Shown piece after piece: positions 37,849 through 46,855 of a DNA stretch of 64,000 nucleotides (within the stretch, counting starts at the first letter, position 1; every line of letters starts with the position of its first letter). The stretch lies in IMG/VR virus record IMGVR_UViG_3300023184_004234, positions 1 through 64,000 of that record; one strand, given 5' to 3'. Below the pieces are notes generated by a model. That model had not been told where the DNA came from, did no database searches, and saw only the letters and a list, made by a program, of their open reading frames with translations. Origin of the DNA: a virus. The position numbers and the translations under genes were made by a program.

Positions 37849-38699
37849 AACCAAAATTAGTAACAGTAACAGGTCATAGAACAAATACATTAAGACATCA
37901 ACTTAACCATTACAAAGATATGGTTAGTGAAGTATTTTTAATTGTATATGAAAATGCAGATTCGCCTAAAAATATTAAAGATGAAATTGCAGATATAGCT
38001 AAAGATTTTGGTATAGAAATACATGCAGTTAAAACACATAGACCATTTGATTGGGAAGAAGTAACTCGTTTGTATAATAAAACAAAAATGTTATTTCCTA
38101 ACGATTGGTGGATTATAGCAGATGATGATGAATTTCAGGTATATTCAAAATTAATTACCGATATTACAAAAATATGTGATGAAAGTGGATATGAGTTTGT
38201 AACAGGAGGATTTGTAGATAGAATAGGTAGGGGTGGCACGTTTACTGAAATAAATGATGATACAAAAATATGGGAAGCATTTCCAATGGCAGGTTTCTTT
38301 CGTTATCCTTTAAGTGGGGCATGCCCAAATAAAATAACAATGTGTAAAGGGCATATTGAAGTGACACCGGGTCAACATTATGCAAAAATAGACGGACAAA
38401 CAACTTGGAAATGGCAAGGTTGGAATCATCCATTAAGATTTCCTACAACACAAAACTTTACACAAGTACATCATTTTAAATGGGATAGTACAGTATTGGA
38501 TAGATTACAGGATGTAGCAAAGATAGGACAAGTATATTCATACTCAAATGAATATCAAACAATGTACGATGCAATAAAATCAAATAATTTTAAAATTGAT
38601 ATTTATGATGAGAGGTTTTTATTCGAAGAAGTAAAAAATCCATCTTATTTTTCTTATAAGAATTGGAACAAACTATCTAAGATAATACTCTCTATTTAA
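37845..38699 (+). CDS. GT-A glycosyltransferase (GT2/GT92-like)
   Basis: A 284-residue protein starting with the strand LVTVTGHRTNTLRHQLNHY and carrying a DXD-like acidic patch in WWIIADDDEFQVY, the expected metal/nucleotide-sugar site. A later His/Trp-rich segment (TWKWQGWNHPLRF, then QVHHFKWDS) may bind acceptor or metal as in GT92-like enzymes. No transmembrane region. It ends 35 bases before the first GT7-LamG gene. Confidence 0.68.
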   Translation: MKPKLVTVTGHRTNTLRHQLNHYKDMVSEVFLIVYENADSPKNIKDEIADIAKDFGIEIHAVKTHRPFDWEEVTRLYNKTKMLFPNDWWIIADDDEFQVYSKLITDITKICDESGYEFVTGGFVDRIGRGGTFTEINDDTKIWEAFPMAGFFRYPLSGACPNKITMCKGHIEVTPGQHYAKIDGQTTWKWQGWNHPLRFPTTQNFTQVHHFKWDSTVLDRLQDVAKIGQVYSYSNEYQTMYDAIKSNNFKIDIYDERFLFEEVKNPSYFSYKNWNKLSKIILSI

Positions 38700-38707
38700 T
38701 TTGGTTT

Positions 38708-38715
38708 TATAAATA
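38708..38715 (+). promoter_or_regulatory. TATAAATA, T4-type late promoter candidate
   Basis: An exact T4 late consensus on the + strand, 19 bases before ATG 38735, in one of the few gaps of the glycan block. A single 8-mer in AT-rich DNA may be chance. Confidence 0.4.
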
Positions 38716-38734
38716 AAATTCGTTACATTTAGGT

Positions 38735-40216
38735 ATGAGTAGTCATAAATTAGCAATCATAGTACCATATAGGGATAGACGTGAACATTTGGATATATTT
38801 ATTCCACATATGCAAGAATTCTTAAATAATAAGAATATTGATTATAAGATTTATGTCATAGAACAATCCGATGATAAACCATTTAACTATGGAAAACTTT
38901 GTAATTCGGCATTTCATTTATTAAAAGATGAATATGATTATTTTTGTTTTCATGATGTTGATATGTTACCCATAAATGATAGTTGTGATTATTCATATCC
39001 AACCAATCCAATTCACTTAGCAACTAGAGCATCTGCACATAATGACCGATTACCATATTTACAATATTTTGGTGGAGTAATAATATTTCCAAAAGAAGAT
39101 TTTGAAAAAATTAATGGTTACTCAAACGAATACTATGGTTGGGGAATAGAAGATATTGATTTATTATATAGATGTAGTAATTCAGATATTCCAATGGAAA
39201 AACAACATGTATATCCACGTATAGATTCAAATTATAATTTTGATAAAATACAAAAAACAGATTCGTTTAAAACAGAAACTATAAAATATTTAAGTTTTGA
39301 TGGAGAAACCTTTTTAAACGTAGTTCCAAATAAAGAATTAAAAAATATTACAAACGAAAGTTTTACAGTAAGTTGTTGGATTAATGTACCAAGTAAACCA
39401 AAGAGTGAACAATATATTATTAGTTGGCCAGGATTTAATTCAGGAATTTCTTACCAAATAGATGGAACATTACGTTTCAATTTTTGGAATGAAGATAAAT
39501 TATATTTTTTTAATTATGAATCAATTGAACCAAATAAATGGCATCATATTGTTTTTAATTTAAACTATGATGAAAATAAAATTAAATTATGGATTAATAA
39601 TTTACAAGTACAAGAACAAATAGATGCAAAAACAATTGTTAAATTTCCATTATGGAATTATTCAAATGATTTGTTATATATTGGATGTGGTTCTCATAAT
39701 GCACAATTCTTTATTGGTAAACTTGCAAATGTTTATATGTTTGATTACAATCTTTCACAAACTGAAATAACCAATTTATATTTAAATGGATTGGAATATA
39801 ATAAAACATATCAAACTAAATTTGAACCTGTTTTACGCTATGAGTTTGATAATTTTTACAAACAAATTCTAATAGATAAAAGTAAAAATCATAATCACGC
39901 TAAATTCTTCGGAAAAGCAGGAAATGATTATTTAAACTTCGTTGATAATACAGTTATAGATAAAACAACAAAAATATCATTACCTATTAGAATTGAAGGT
40001 GAATATCAATCATTGGAACATGATGATGATATTAATATTGCAAGTAGATTCTATTCATATGATCCAGATATTTCAGAGAATAAAGAAATATTTTTTAATG
40101 ATATTATGAGTGGACAATATTCTACTTCTAAAATTGGATTAAATAATTTAAAATTCAAATTAGTAAAACAAGAAATTTTAGATGAAAAAACTGAATGGTT
40201 AAAAATAATTTTATGA
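38735..40216 (+). CDS. GT7-type galactosyltransferase with inserted LamG-like domain (copy 1)
   Basis: A 493-residue protein. Residues 1-147 are the N-terminal part of a beta-1,4-galactosyltransferase (GT7) fold: IIVPYRDRREHL, IYVIEQSDDKPFNYGKL, the DXD site CFHDVDMLP, YFGGV and YGWGIEDIDLLYR. Residues about 180-370 are a LamG/concanavalin-like sandwich (SFTVSCWINVP, WHHIVFNLNYDENKIKLWIN, LYIGCG, GKLANVYMFDYNLS). Residues 417-493 return to GT7 (GEYQSLEHDDDINIASRF, then GLNNLKFKL), equivalent to the C-terminal half of B4GalT enzymes. In the catalytic WGW.ED.D motif the middle Asp is replaced by Ile (EDID), unlike copies 2 and 3. Probably a lectin-guided glycosyltransferase. Confidence 0.85.
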   Translation: MSSHKLAIIVPYRDRREHLDIFIPHMQEFLNNKNIDYKIYVIEQSDDKPFNYGKLCNSAFHLLKDEYDYFCFHDVDMLPINDSCDYSYPTNPIHLATRASAHNDRLPYLQYFGGVIIFPKEDFEKINGYSNEYYGWGIEDIDLLYRCSNSDIPMEKQHVYPRIDSNYNFDKIQKTDSFKTETIKYLSFDGETFLNVVPNKELKNITNESFTVSCWINVPSKPKSEQYIISWPGFNSGISYQIDGTLRFNFWNEDKLYFFNYESIEPNKWHHIVFNLNYDENKIKLWINNLQVQEQIDAKTIVKFPLWNYSNDLLYIGCGSHNAQFFIGKLANVYMFDYNLSQTEITNLYLNGLEYNKTYQTKFEPVLRYEFDNFYKQILIDKSKNHNHAKFFGKAGNDYLNFVDNTVIDKTTKISLPIRIEGEYQSLEHDDDINIASRFYSYDPDISENKEIFFNDIMSGQYSTSKIGLNNLKFKLVKQEILDEKTEWLKIIL

Positions 40217-40626
40217 TAAAAGAACTATTACAAAATGAATCGTTTGTAAAGCAATTAGAATTAATTGCGGAAGAATTGGATATAATGAAAGAAACAAAAG
40301 GAGATTTTTCATTTTTTCTACCAAAGCTAATCTTAAATATTGAGGGATTGATGAAAAAATATCACCCATTGGGCTCTAATGTATTTGATTATATGGTAGA
40401 ATATGATTCAGTATCGGTACAAAACGAAGAACTAAAAAGAAAATATATTGAAGATGTTGATGCAAACAACAAAAGATTAAGAGATGTAGAATATAGAGTG
40501 TGGAAAGAAGGTTCGGAAAATTTAGCATTTGAAAAAGTAAAACAAAATTTGGGAATATTAGAAAACCCATCAGTAGAAATTGAAAACGAAAAAAACATAC
40601 AATTATGGCAGACAAAAAAGAATTAA
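40213..40626 (+). CDS. Small helical protein of unknown function
   Basis: The start ATG 40213 overlaps the GT7 stop (ATGA); an upstream ATG at 40195 is inside that gene. The 137-residue product is helical and highly charged (QLELIAEELDIMKETKGD; NEELKRKYIEDVDANNKRLR), with no Cys or membrane segment. It lies with the next small gene between two GT7-LamG copies. A coiled-coil scaffold or regulatory partner of the transferases is possible but not shown. Confidence 0.6.
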   Translation: MIKELLQNESFVKQLELIAEELDIMKETKGDFSFFLPKLILNIEGLMKKYHPLGSNVFDYMVEYDSVSVQNEELKRKYIEDVDANNKRLRDVEYRVWKEGSENLAFEKVKQNLGILENPSVEIENEKNIQLWQTKKN

Positions 40627-40826
40627 CAACAGAAGAAAGAGGTGTGAAAGCATTAGAAAGCATTGCACATTCTACACAAGACATTAGTGATTGGTTATAT
40701 GGATTAGATACCAAAGGATGGTCTACAAGATTAGAATGGTATTTAAATGAATTTTATAATCTTGCTAAAACCAAAACAGTTGGTACATCTAATAGACCCG
40801 ATAAAGAGTCTGAAAGAGAAGATTAA
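40605..40826 (+). CDS. Small hypothetical protein
   Basis: A 73-residue hydrophilic protein (ADKKELTTEERGVKALESIA, then DISDWLYGLDTKGWSTRLEW). It overlaps the preceding gene by 22 bases and its stop overlaps the next start (TAATG at 40824-40828). The Trp-rich centre is distinctive. Function not recognised. Confidence 0.6.
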   Translation: MADKKELTTEERGVKALESIAHSTQDISDWLYGLDTKGWSTRLEWYLNEFYNLAKTKTVGTSNRPDKESERED

Positions 40827-42238
40827 TGAAGAAATTAGCAATAATAATTCCTTATAGAGATAGAAAATCTCATTTAGAAATGTTCCTTCCATATATGAAA
40901 AAATATTTGAAGGAATATGAATATAAAATATATGTCATAGAACAATCGGATAGCAAACCATTTAATAGAGGTAAGTTATTGAATATTGGTGCAAAGATAG
41001 CAATTAGAGAAGGATTTGATTATCTTGCATTACATGATGTTGATATGTTGCCATTAAAAGGAGTAGATTATTCATATCCAGATACACCTATACATTTAGC
41101 TTCAATAGTTGATGCAGAACAACCATTTGATGATTATTTTGGTGGAGTTACGTTATTTAATGTTGAAGATTTTAAAATAATAAATGGCTTTTCCAATGAG
41201 TATTGGGGGTGGGGATTTGAGGATGATGATTTATTGCAAAGATGTATTCAAAAAAATGTACCATTAGATACTATAAAATTTGGCATACCTGAAAAAGAAT
41301 TTTTAATTAATTATTTTAGATTTAATGGCTCTACTTCTCATATTAAAATTCCATTAAAAAATTTACTAAGTACATTCGCCGGTGACTTCACAATATCAGT
41401 AAAATGTAAACCAGAAGATTGTAAAATTGATGAGAGTGCAGATTTTGATGAATATTATATTACTTCTATTCCAGGTAGAAACACAGGGTTATCATATACT
41501 TCATTTAAAAGATATAAATCTGAATTATGGACAAATGATAATAAATCAACTTCAATTCAAAGTGATATCATAGGAGAAATATGGTCACATTTAGTTATGA
41601 GTAAAACCGATGATACTCTTTCATTTTATATGAATGGTAAGTTAGTTGGAACAGAAAAATTAAATGACCAAATATTTGGATATGATAACACTTATTTTTA
41701 TATAGGAGTTGGTAATCCAAATTCAGAAAATGATAAATTTTATTTTAAAGGATTAATATCAGAATTTGCTATTTGGAATATTGCATTAGATGAAAATAAT
41801 ATAAATGAAATATATGAAAATTCATCAGTTAAATCTATTTTAAATGATTATAGAAGATATAATAAATCAAAGTATTTAAAATGTTATTATGATTTTAAAA
41901 ATTTTAAAAACGATATATTATTAGATTTAAGTGATAATAGAAATAACGCATTTATTATTGAATGTGAAGATAATTATTTAATAAATAAATTTGAAACCGA
42001 AATACCGATTCCAATTAGAAGAGAAGGTAAGTTTAAAACATTAAAACATAATTCAAATTCAACAATTGGAAATAAATGGATTCACTATGAAACAAGAAAA
42101 AATCAAACTAGATTTTATAATGAAATGAAAGGAACAATTTTAAATTTAAATATTGATGGTTTAAATACGTGTAGATATACACAATTAGAAACTGAACAAT
42201 TAGATGATTTAGTAATAAAAATAAAAGTAGAATTATAA
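40826..42238 (+). CDS. GT7-type galactosyltransferase with inserted LamG-like domain (copy 2)
   Basis: A 470-residue paralogue of 38735. N-terminal GT7 segments: IIIPYRDRKSHLEMF, IYVIEQSDSKPFNRGKLLN, LHDVDMLP and YWGWGFEDDDLLQRC (residues about 126-140), which keeps the full catalytic WGW.EDDD motif. The LamG-like insertion spans about 165-345 (FTISVKCKP, IWSHLVMSKTDDTLSFYMNG, YFYIGVGNPN, LISEFAIWNIALDEN). GT7 resumes at 394 with IPIRREGKFKTLKH and ends with DGLNTCRYT and VIKIKVEL, matching the end of B4GalT enzymes. One-base overlaps with both neighbours indicate coupling. Best-preserved copy; likely active. Confidence 0.88.
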   Translation: MKKLAIIIPYRDRKSHLEMFLPYMKKYLKEYEYKIYVIEQSDSKPFNRGKLLNIGAKIAIREGFDYLALHDVDMLPLKGVDYSYPDTPIHLASIVDAEQPFDDYFGGVTLFNVEDFKIINGFSNEYWGWGFEDDDLLQRCIQKNVPLDTIKFGIPEKEFLINYFRFNGSTSHIKIPLKNLLSTFAGDFTISVKCKPEDCKIDESADFDEYYITSIPGRNTGLSYTSFKRYKSELWTNDNKSTSIQSDIIGEIWSHLVMSKTDDTLSFYMNGKLVGTEKLNDQIFGYDNTYFYIGVGNPNSENDKFYFKGLISEFAIWNIALDENNINEIYENSSVKSILNDYRRYNKSKYLKCYYDFKNFKNDILLDLSDNRNNAFIIECEDNYLINKFETEIPIPIRREGKFKTLKHNSNSTIGNKWIHYETRKNQTRFYNEMKGTILNLNIDGLNTCRYTQLETEQLDDLVIKIKVEL

Positions 42239-43686
42239 TGCATAAATTAGGAGTTTGTGTACCATATAGAAATAGAGAAACGCATCTAAAAGAGTTTTCA
42301 CCGAGAGTTCATACCTTCTTAAAAGAACAGGGCATTGAACATAAAATATATTTCGCTCACCAATGTGATGATAAGTTATTCAACAGAGGTAAGATGAAAA
42401 ATATTGCAGCCAAACACGCATTTGATGATGGGTGTGATTATATTGTATGGCATGATATTGATATGGTACCTGAGGATGGTTCGTGTGATTATACGTTCAA
42501 TCCTGAGAACCCAAAACATTTAGCGGTAAGAATATCTCAAACAGATTATAACCTCAAATATGAGGAGTATTTTGGTGGTGCAGTACTATTCACAAAAGAG
42601 CAAGTAGAAGCAACAAATGGGTATTCAAATGATTATTGGGATTGGGGTATGGAAGATGATGACCTATTTTGGAGATGTGTATTGACTGGTAATGCAGAAC
42701 AACATTATTTATCAGAACAATTTAAAAATCAAAAGTATGGTTATTTTAATGGTAAAAATTCTTATGTAAAAATAGAACCATCTCGTTCAATTAGAAATGT
42801 ATGTTCTCGTTCTCATTCCGTTTCAATTTTAGTTAGAGCACACCAACAAGAAGAGAAAGTTCCTATTTATTTAATTGGTGATGAAGATAGAAGATTTTGT
42901 GAATATCCAATTTTCAGAAGACCAGGACATGATTGGGGATTAAGTTATAATAATAGTAGAGCATTTACTACAATGATGTGGAACAATAGCAGAGAGTTTT
43001 TATATCTATGGGCTAAACGATACGAACAACAATGGACATGGGTAACACTAACAGTTGATGATGATACTAAACAAATTTCACTTTATATTAATGGAAAGAA
43101 AAGTGATGCAAGATTTGGAACCGGATTATCTTCACCATTAGAATATGATGGGTTCTTAAAAAGATATGGAATAGAACCATATTACATAGGAACAACTACA
43201 TCAGTAGGTATAGATGAGGTTAATAGGTGGTTTAAAGGTGATATTGCAAAAGTTATGATGTGGGATAGATGTTTAGCTGAAAGTGAAATTTTAGAGTTCC
43301 CAGATGATATGGTTGCAAATTATGATTTTAATAACATAGAAGGAAATATATTAACCGATTTAAGTAATAATGGAAATCATGGTGAAATAAATAATGTTGA
43401 AATAAAAGAAGAAGATATTTTGAAAATCCATAATACTATCTTACCTTTCCGTAGAGATGGTAAGTTTGAATGTTTACCACACCAAACGGAAGGATTAATT
43501 AATGTAGGTGGGGTTGATAAATGGGCAAAGGGTGAAACAACTGCACGAAATGAAAGAAGATATATTTTAGAAATGCAGCAAGGCAAATATAATTGGAAAA
43601 ATGATGGTATGAATAATTTGGAATATGAATTAATATCAGTAGATGATATTGGTAATAATTCTGTAATAATAAATTGTAAAGCATAA
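42238..43686 (+). CDS. GT7-type galactosyltransferase with inserted LamG-like domain (copy 3)
   Basis: A 482-residue paralogue. N-terminal GT7 segments: VCVPYRNRETHLKEF, HQCDDKLFNRGKMKN, WHDIDMVP, EYFGGAVLFTKEQ and YWDWGMEDDDLFWRC at about 133-147. The LamG-like insertion (about 175-390) includes SHSVSILVRAH, WTWVTLTVDDDTKQISLYIN, YYIGTTTS and GDIAKVMMWDRCLAESE. GT7 resumes at 401 with LPFRRDGKFECLPHQ and GMNNLEYEL. The catalytic EDDD is intact. It is more divergent in sequence and in base composition than copies 1 and 2, suggesting an older duplication or separate acquisition. Confidence 0.88.
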   Translation: MHKLGVCVPYRNRETHLKEFSPRVHTFLKEQGIEHKIYFAHQCDDKLFNRGKMKNIAAKHAFDDGCDYIVWHDIDMVPEDGSCDYTFNPENPKHLAVRISQTDYNLKYEEYFGGAVLFTKEQVEATNGYSNDYWDWGMEDDDLFWRCVLTGNAEQHYLSEQFKNQKYGYFNGKNSYVKIEPSRSIRNVCSRSHSVSILVRAHQQEEKVPIYLIGDEDRRFCEYPIFRRPGHDWGLSYNNSRAFTTMMWNNSREFLYLWAKRYEQQWTWVTLTVDDDTKQISLYINGKKSDARFGTGLSSPLEYDGFLKRYGIEPYYIGTTTSVGIDEVNRWFKGDIAKVMMWDRCLAESEILEFPDDMVANYDFNNIEGNILTDLSNNGNHGEINNVEIKEEDILKIHNTILPFRRDGKFECLPHQTEGLINVGGVDKWAKGETTARNERRYILEMQQGKYNWKNDGMNNLEYELISVDDIGNNSVIINCKA

Positions 43687-45083
43687 TGGGACAGTACGAA
43701 AAATTTGAAAAAGTAAGAAGGCAACTTAATGAAGTAGGTGCAGGATTTTGTTTAGCAAAATGGATGCAGGTAACGCTTCATTTGCACATTGGTCATAATC
43801 ATAGTTGTCACCACCCACAAACACATAAAATATCAACTACTGAAATTGATAGAGACCCTTCCGCGTTACATAATACTCGTTATAAAAAAGAACGTAGGCG
43901 AGAAATGTTAGATGGTGCAAAACCAAAAGAATGTGATTATTGTTGGGGTGTAGAAGATAATTCTGACCAATTTAGTGATAGACATTTTAAAAGTGCAGAA
44001 CCATGGGCTTATCAATATTTAGATAAAGTAAAAAATTCTGGATGGAGAGATAATATAAATCCATCGTATGTAGAGGTTTCATTTAGTAATGCGTGTAACT
44101 TTAAATGTTCATATTGTGCACCTCCATTCTCAACACAATGGATGGAAGAAATTGAACAACATGGTGCGTACCCCACATCTGATAAGTTTAATGGTTTAGA
44201 CCATTTTAAACAAAGTGGTAGAATGCCAATTCCACAAAGTGAATTTAATCCATATGTAGAAGCATTTTGGAAATGGTGGCCAGATTTATATCAAGATTTA
44301 CATACGTTTAGAATTACAGGTGGTGAACCTATGATGCATAAAGATACTATGAAAGTATTGGATTATATTATTGATTCACCAAAACCAAATAGAAATTTAT
44401 GTTTAAGTATAAATTCAAACTTAGGAGTTCCTGATTCTTTGTATAAAAAATTTAAAGAGAAATTTAAAATTATATCTGAAAGAGAATTGGTTAAAGAATT
44501 GATTATCTTTACAAGTTGTGATGGATACGGAGAGCAAGCGGAATATATTAGAAATGGTATGGTGTATAATCAATTAATGGATAGAATTGACGATTTGTTA
44601 TTTCACATACCAAGATTAACAATTGATATTATGAGTACATATAATATTTTATCAGTTCCTTCTTATAAAAAATTAATAAATGATGTATATGCATTAAAAG
44701 CAAAACATACTAATTGGTTAAGATATTATAAACAACCTTTATTATTAGATGCATCATATCTCAGATATCCTAATCATCAATCAATTACATTGTTAGACCA
44801 AAAAGAATGGGAAAGTGAATTTTTTGAACAAGCACAGTTGATGGATTTTTATGATTTAACACGAACCGATACAAATACATTTGGATATAGTGATGTAGAA
44901 GTAGTTAAAATTAGAAGAATTTATGATTATTTTATGGGTGATGTTGATGAATTTTCAAGAGAACACCATAGAAAAGATTTTTATAAATTTTTTAGTGAAC
45001 ATGATAGACGAAGAGGAACTGATTTTTGTAAAACATATCCTGAATTAGCAGATTTTTATCATAAATGTAAAGAGATTAGATAA
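43686..45083 (+). CDS. Radical SAM protein with N-terminal Cys/His region (twitch type), copy 1
   Basis: A 465-residue enzyme. The radical SAM [4Fe-4S] motif is C137-x3-C141-x2-C144 in ACNFKCSYCAPPF, and the SAM-binding TGGEP follows at about 211. The N terminus has SCHHPQTHKI and PKECDYCWGVED, adding three Cys and several His that recur in the paralogue at 46856; they may bind a second metal cluster or Zn. The C terminus has HDRRRGTDFCKTYPELADFY. Members of this group occur in aquatic phages and bacterial glycan loci; carbon-centred radical chemistry on a sugar or peptide is likely. Coupled to GT7 copy 3 and to a LamG protein. Confidence 0.85.
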   Translation: MGQYEKFEKVRRQLNEVGAGFCLAKWMQVTLHLHIGHNHSCHHPQTHKISTTEIDRDPSALHNTRYKKERRREMLDGAKPKECDYCWGVEDNSDQFSDRHFKSAEPWAYQYLDKVKNSGWRDNINPSYVEVSFSNACNFKCSYCAPPFSTQWMEEIEQHGAYPTSDKFNGLDHFKQSGRMPIPQSEFNPYVEAFWKWWPDLYQDLHTFRITGGEPMMHKDTMKVLDYIIDSPKPNRNLCLSINSNLGVPDSLYKKFKEKFKIISERELVKELIIFTSCDGYGEQAEYIRNGMVYNQLMDRIDDLLFHIPRLTIDIMSTYNILSVPSYKKLINDVYALKAKHTNWLRYYKQPLLLDASYLRYPNHQSITLLDQKEWESEFFEQAQLMDFYDLTRTDTNTFGYSDVEVVKIRRIYDYFMGDVDEFSREHHRKDFYKFFSEHDRRRGTDFCKTYPELADFYHKCKEIR

Positions 45084-45886
45084 TGAAAAATGAATTAATA
45101 GAATTTAAAGATAATTTTTTAGTAAACTTTTTTGAAGAAACTAAATATAATACATCTAAAAAACCTGGATTGTTAAAGAATTTATTTCAAAATGATTTAA
45201 CAATATATGCTCGTTTTAAACTAAATAAAATGAAACGAGAACGAACTGCAATCTTTGCCAAACAAGGGTGTCATAGTGGTGCATATTTTGAAAATCAAGA
45301 TGGTAATATGAAATTTAGATTTTCATTATTTACGGCAGAACCTGATAGTGGTAATTATTCAGACCATTTTCAAATGATAGAATATTATCCAAAAGAAGAA
45401 GATGTTTACAAAGAAAGTTATGTAATATTTCAATTGGACCATACAAACAAAAAATTAAAAACTTGTTTTAATGGTGAATGGAAAGAATTAACATGGGAAG
45501 GTGATGTATGTGATTATACAAATGTACCACTTTGGGTTGGTGCAGGTGGTCCTTGGTATGATGATGTTGATTTTCATTGGATGTTTGAAGGATATTTTTA
45601 TGATTTTTCTATATTTAATAATGTACTTAGTGAAGATGATTGTTATACTATAATTGAAAATAAGGAAACTTATTTAGATAATTTAGAAATAAAAGAAAAA
45701 TGTGTTACATCATTAGATTTCACAAAATGGAATCGTTTTAAAGTATGGGATAAAACAGGAAATGGTAATTTTGGATTTATAGATGAATGGCATTTTCCAA
45801 ATGTACAAGAAAGATTAAATCTAATGATTGCTGGAAACAAATTAAAAATGTCTACAATTGAAAATATAACACAAACACTAATATAA
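45083..45886 (+). CDS. Stand-alone LamG/concanavalin-like protein
   Basis: A 267-residue protein with the beta-sandwich pattern of the inserted domains in the GT7 enzymes: FARFKL-type strands near residue 30-40 (LTIYARFKLNKM), YVIFQLDHTNKKLKTCFNGEW, PLWVGAGG and EGYFYDFSIFNNVLSEDD, which equals the closing 'G.L..v.iW...LSe.e' strand. No catalytic motif and no signal peptide are visible. It overlaps the radical SAM gene and the epimerase gene by one base each. It may be a glycan-binding partner of the pathway, or a degenerate GT7-LamG relative that lost its catalytic halves. Confidence 0.7.
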   Translation: MKNELIEFKDNFLVNFFEETKYNTSKKPGLLKNLFQNDLTIYARFKLNKMKRERTAIFAKQGCHSGAYFENQDGNMKFRFSLFTAEPDSGNYSDHFQMIEYYPKEEDVYKESYVIFQLDHTNKKLKTCFNGEWKELTWEGDVCDYTNVPLWVGAGGPWYDDVDFHWMFEGYFYDFSIFNNVLSEDDCYTIIENKETYLDNLEIKEKCVTSLDFTKWNRFKVWDKTGNGNFGFIDEWHFPNVQERLNLMIAGNKLKMSTIENITQTLI

Positions 45887-46854
45887 TGAAAATATTAATT
45901 ACAGGTGGAGCAGGTTACTTAGGTTCGGTAATTACCGATAAGATGCTAAACGCAGGACATAGTGTTACTATTATAGATAACTTATCATTCAATCAAATTT
46001 CTCCATTGCAATTTACATCAAATAAAAATTACAATTTTATTTATGGAGATGTTCGTAATGAAAGGTTATTAAGACATGAAGTAGGAATACATGATGTTAT
46101 TATTCCTTTAGCGGCAATCGTAGGATTTCCTGCTTGTGCAAAAGACCCTAAGTTAGCATGGGAAGTAAACTTTACTCAAATAGAAACCATATTAGATACA
46201 ATTAGTGATGAACAAATTGTATTATATCCAAATACAAATAGTGGGTATGGTATTGGTGTAGGACAAACGGAGTGTACCGAAACATCACCTTTAAATCCAA
46301 TTTCGGTTTATGGGGAAAGTAAATGTGCAGCCGAAAAATTATTATTAGAATGTAGTTCAGCAATATGTTTTAGATTAGCAACCGTATTTGGAACATCACC
46401 AAGAATGAGAACAGATTTATTAGTTAATGAGTTTGTTTACAAAGCAATGACAGATAAATACATTACGGTATTTGAAAAACATTTTAAAAGAAATTTCATT
46501 CATATTCAAGATGTTGCAAATGTATTCTTATGGGCATTAAACAATTATGATAAAATGAAACACAATGTTTATAATGTTGGATTAAGTGATGCAAATTTAA
46601 CTAAACAAGAATTATTAGAAACAATTCAAAAATATATTCCAGACTTTGCAATTTCATACAATGATTACTACGAAGATCCGGATAAAAGAGATTATATTGT
46701 ATCAAACGCAAAAATAGAAGCAACGGGTTGGAAACCACAATATAGTTTAGATGATGGTATTAAAGAATTAATGAAAACATATCAGGTGTTGATTCCTAGA
46801 ATGGCATCTGAATTTAGAAATGGATTTCCATTAGGTTACGCACAAACATTTTAA
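45886..46854 (+). CDS. NAD-dependent sugar epimerase/dehydratase
   Basis: A 322-residue extended SDR enzyme. NAD-binding loop ITGGAGYLGSVI at the N terminus, an acidic ribose-binding DN after the second strand, and the catalytic Y142-x3-K146 in SVYGESKCAAEKLL are all present, as is the FIHIQDVANVFLWAL segment and TGWKPQYSLDDGI near the end. This is the GalE/WbpP-like group that epimerises, oxidises or dehydrates nucleotide-activated sugars. Of the three SDR proteins in the block it is the only one with a canonical catalytic tyrosine. Confidence 0.88.
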   Translation: MKILITGGAGYLGSVITDKMLNAGHSVTIIDNLSFNQISPLQFTSNKNYNFIYGDVRNERLLRHEVGIHDVIIPLAAIVGFPACAKDPKLAWEVNFTQIETILDTISDEQIVLYPNTNSGYGIGVGQTECTETSPLNPISVYGESKCAAEKLLLECSSAICFRLATVFGTSPRMRTDLLVNEFVYKAMTDKYITVFEKHFKRNFIHIQDVANVFLWALNNYDKMKHNVYNVGLSDANLTKQELLETIQKYIPDFAISYNDYYEDPDKRDYIVSNAKIEATGWKPQYSLDDGIKELMKTYQVLIPRMASEFRNGFPLGYAQTF

Positions 46855-46855
46855 T

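Noticed and set aside
42238-43686. Reading the LamG-like part of the GT7 genes as a simple C-terminal fusion
   Set aside because: The last 75-80 residues of all three proteins resemble the C-terminal half of GT7 enzymes, so an insertion explains the order better.
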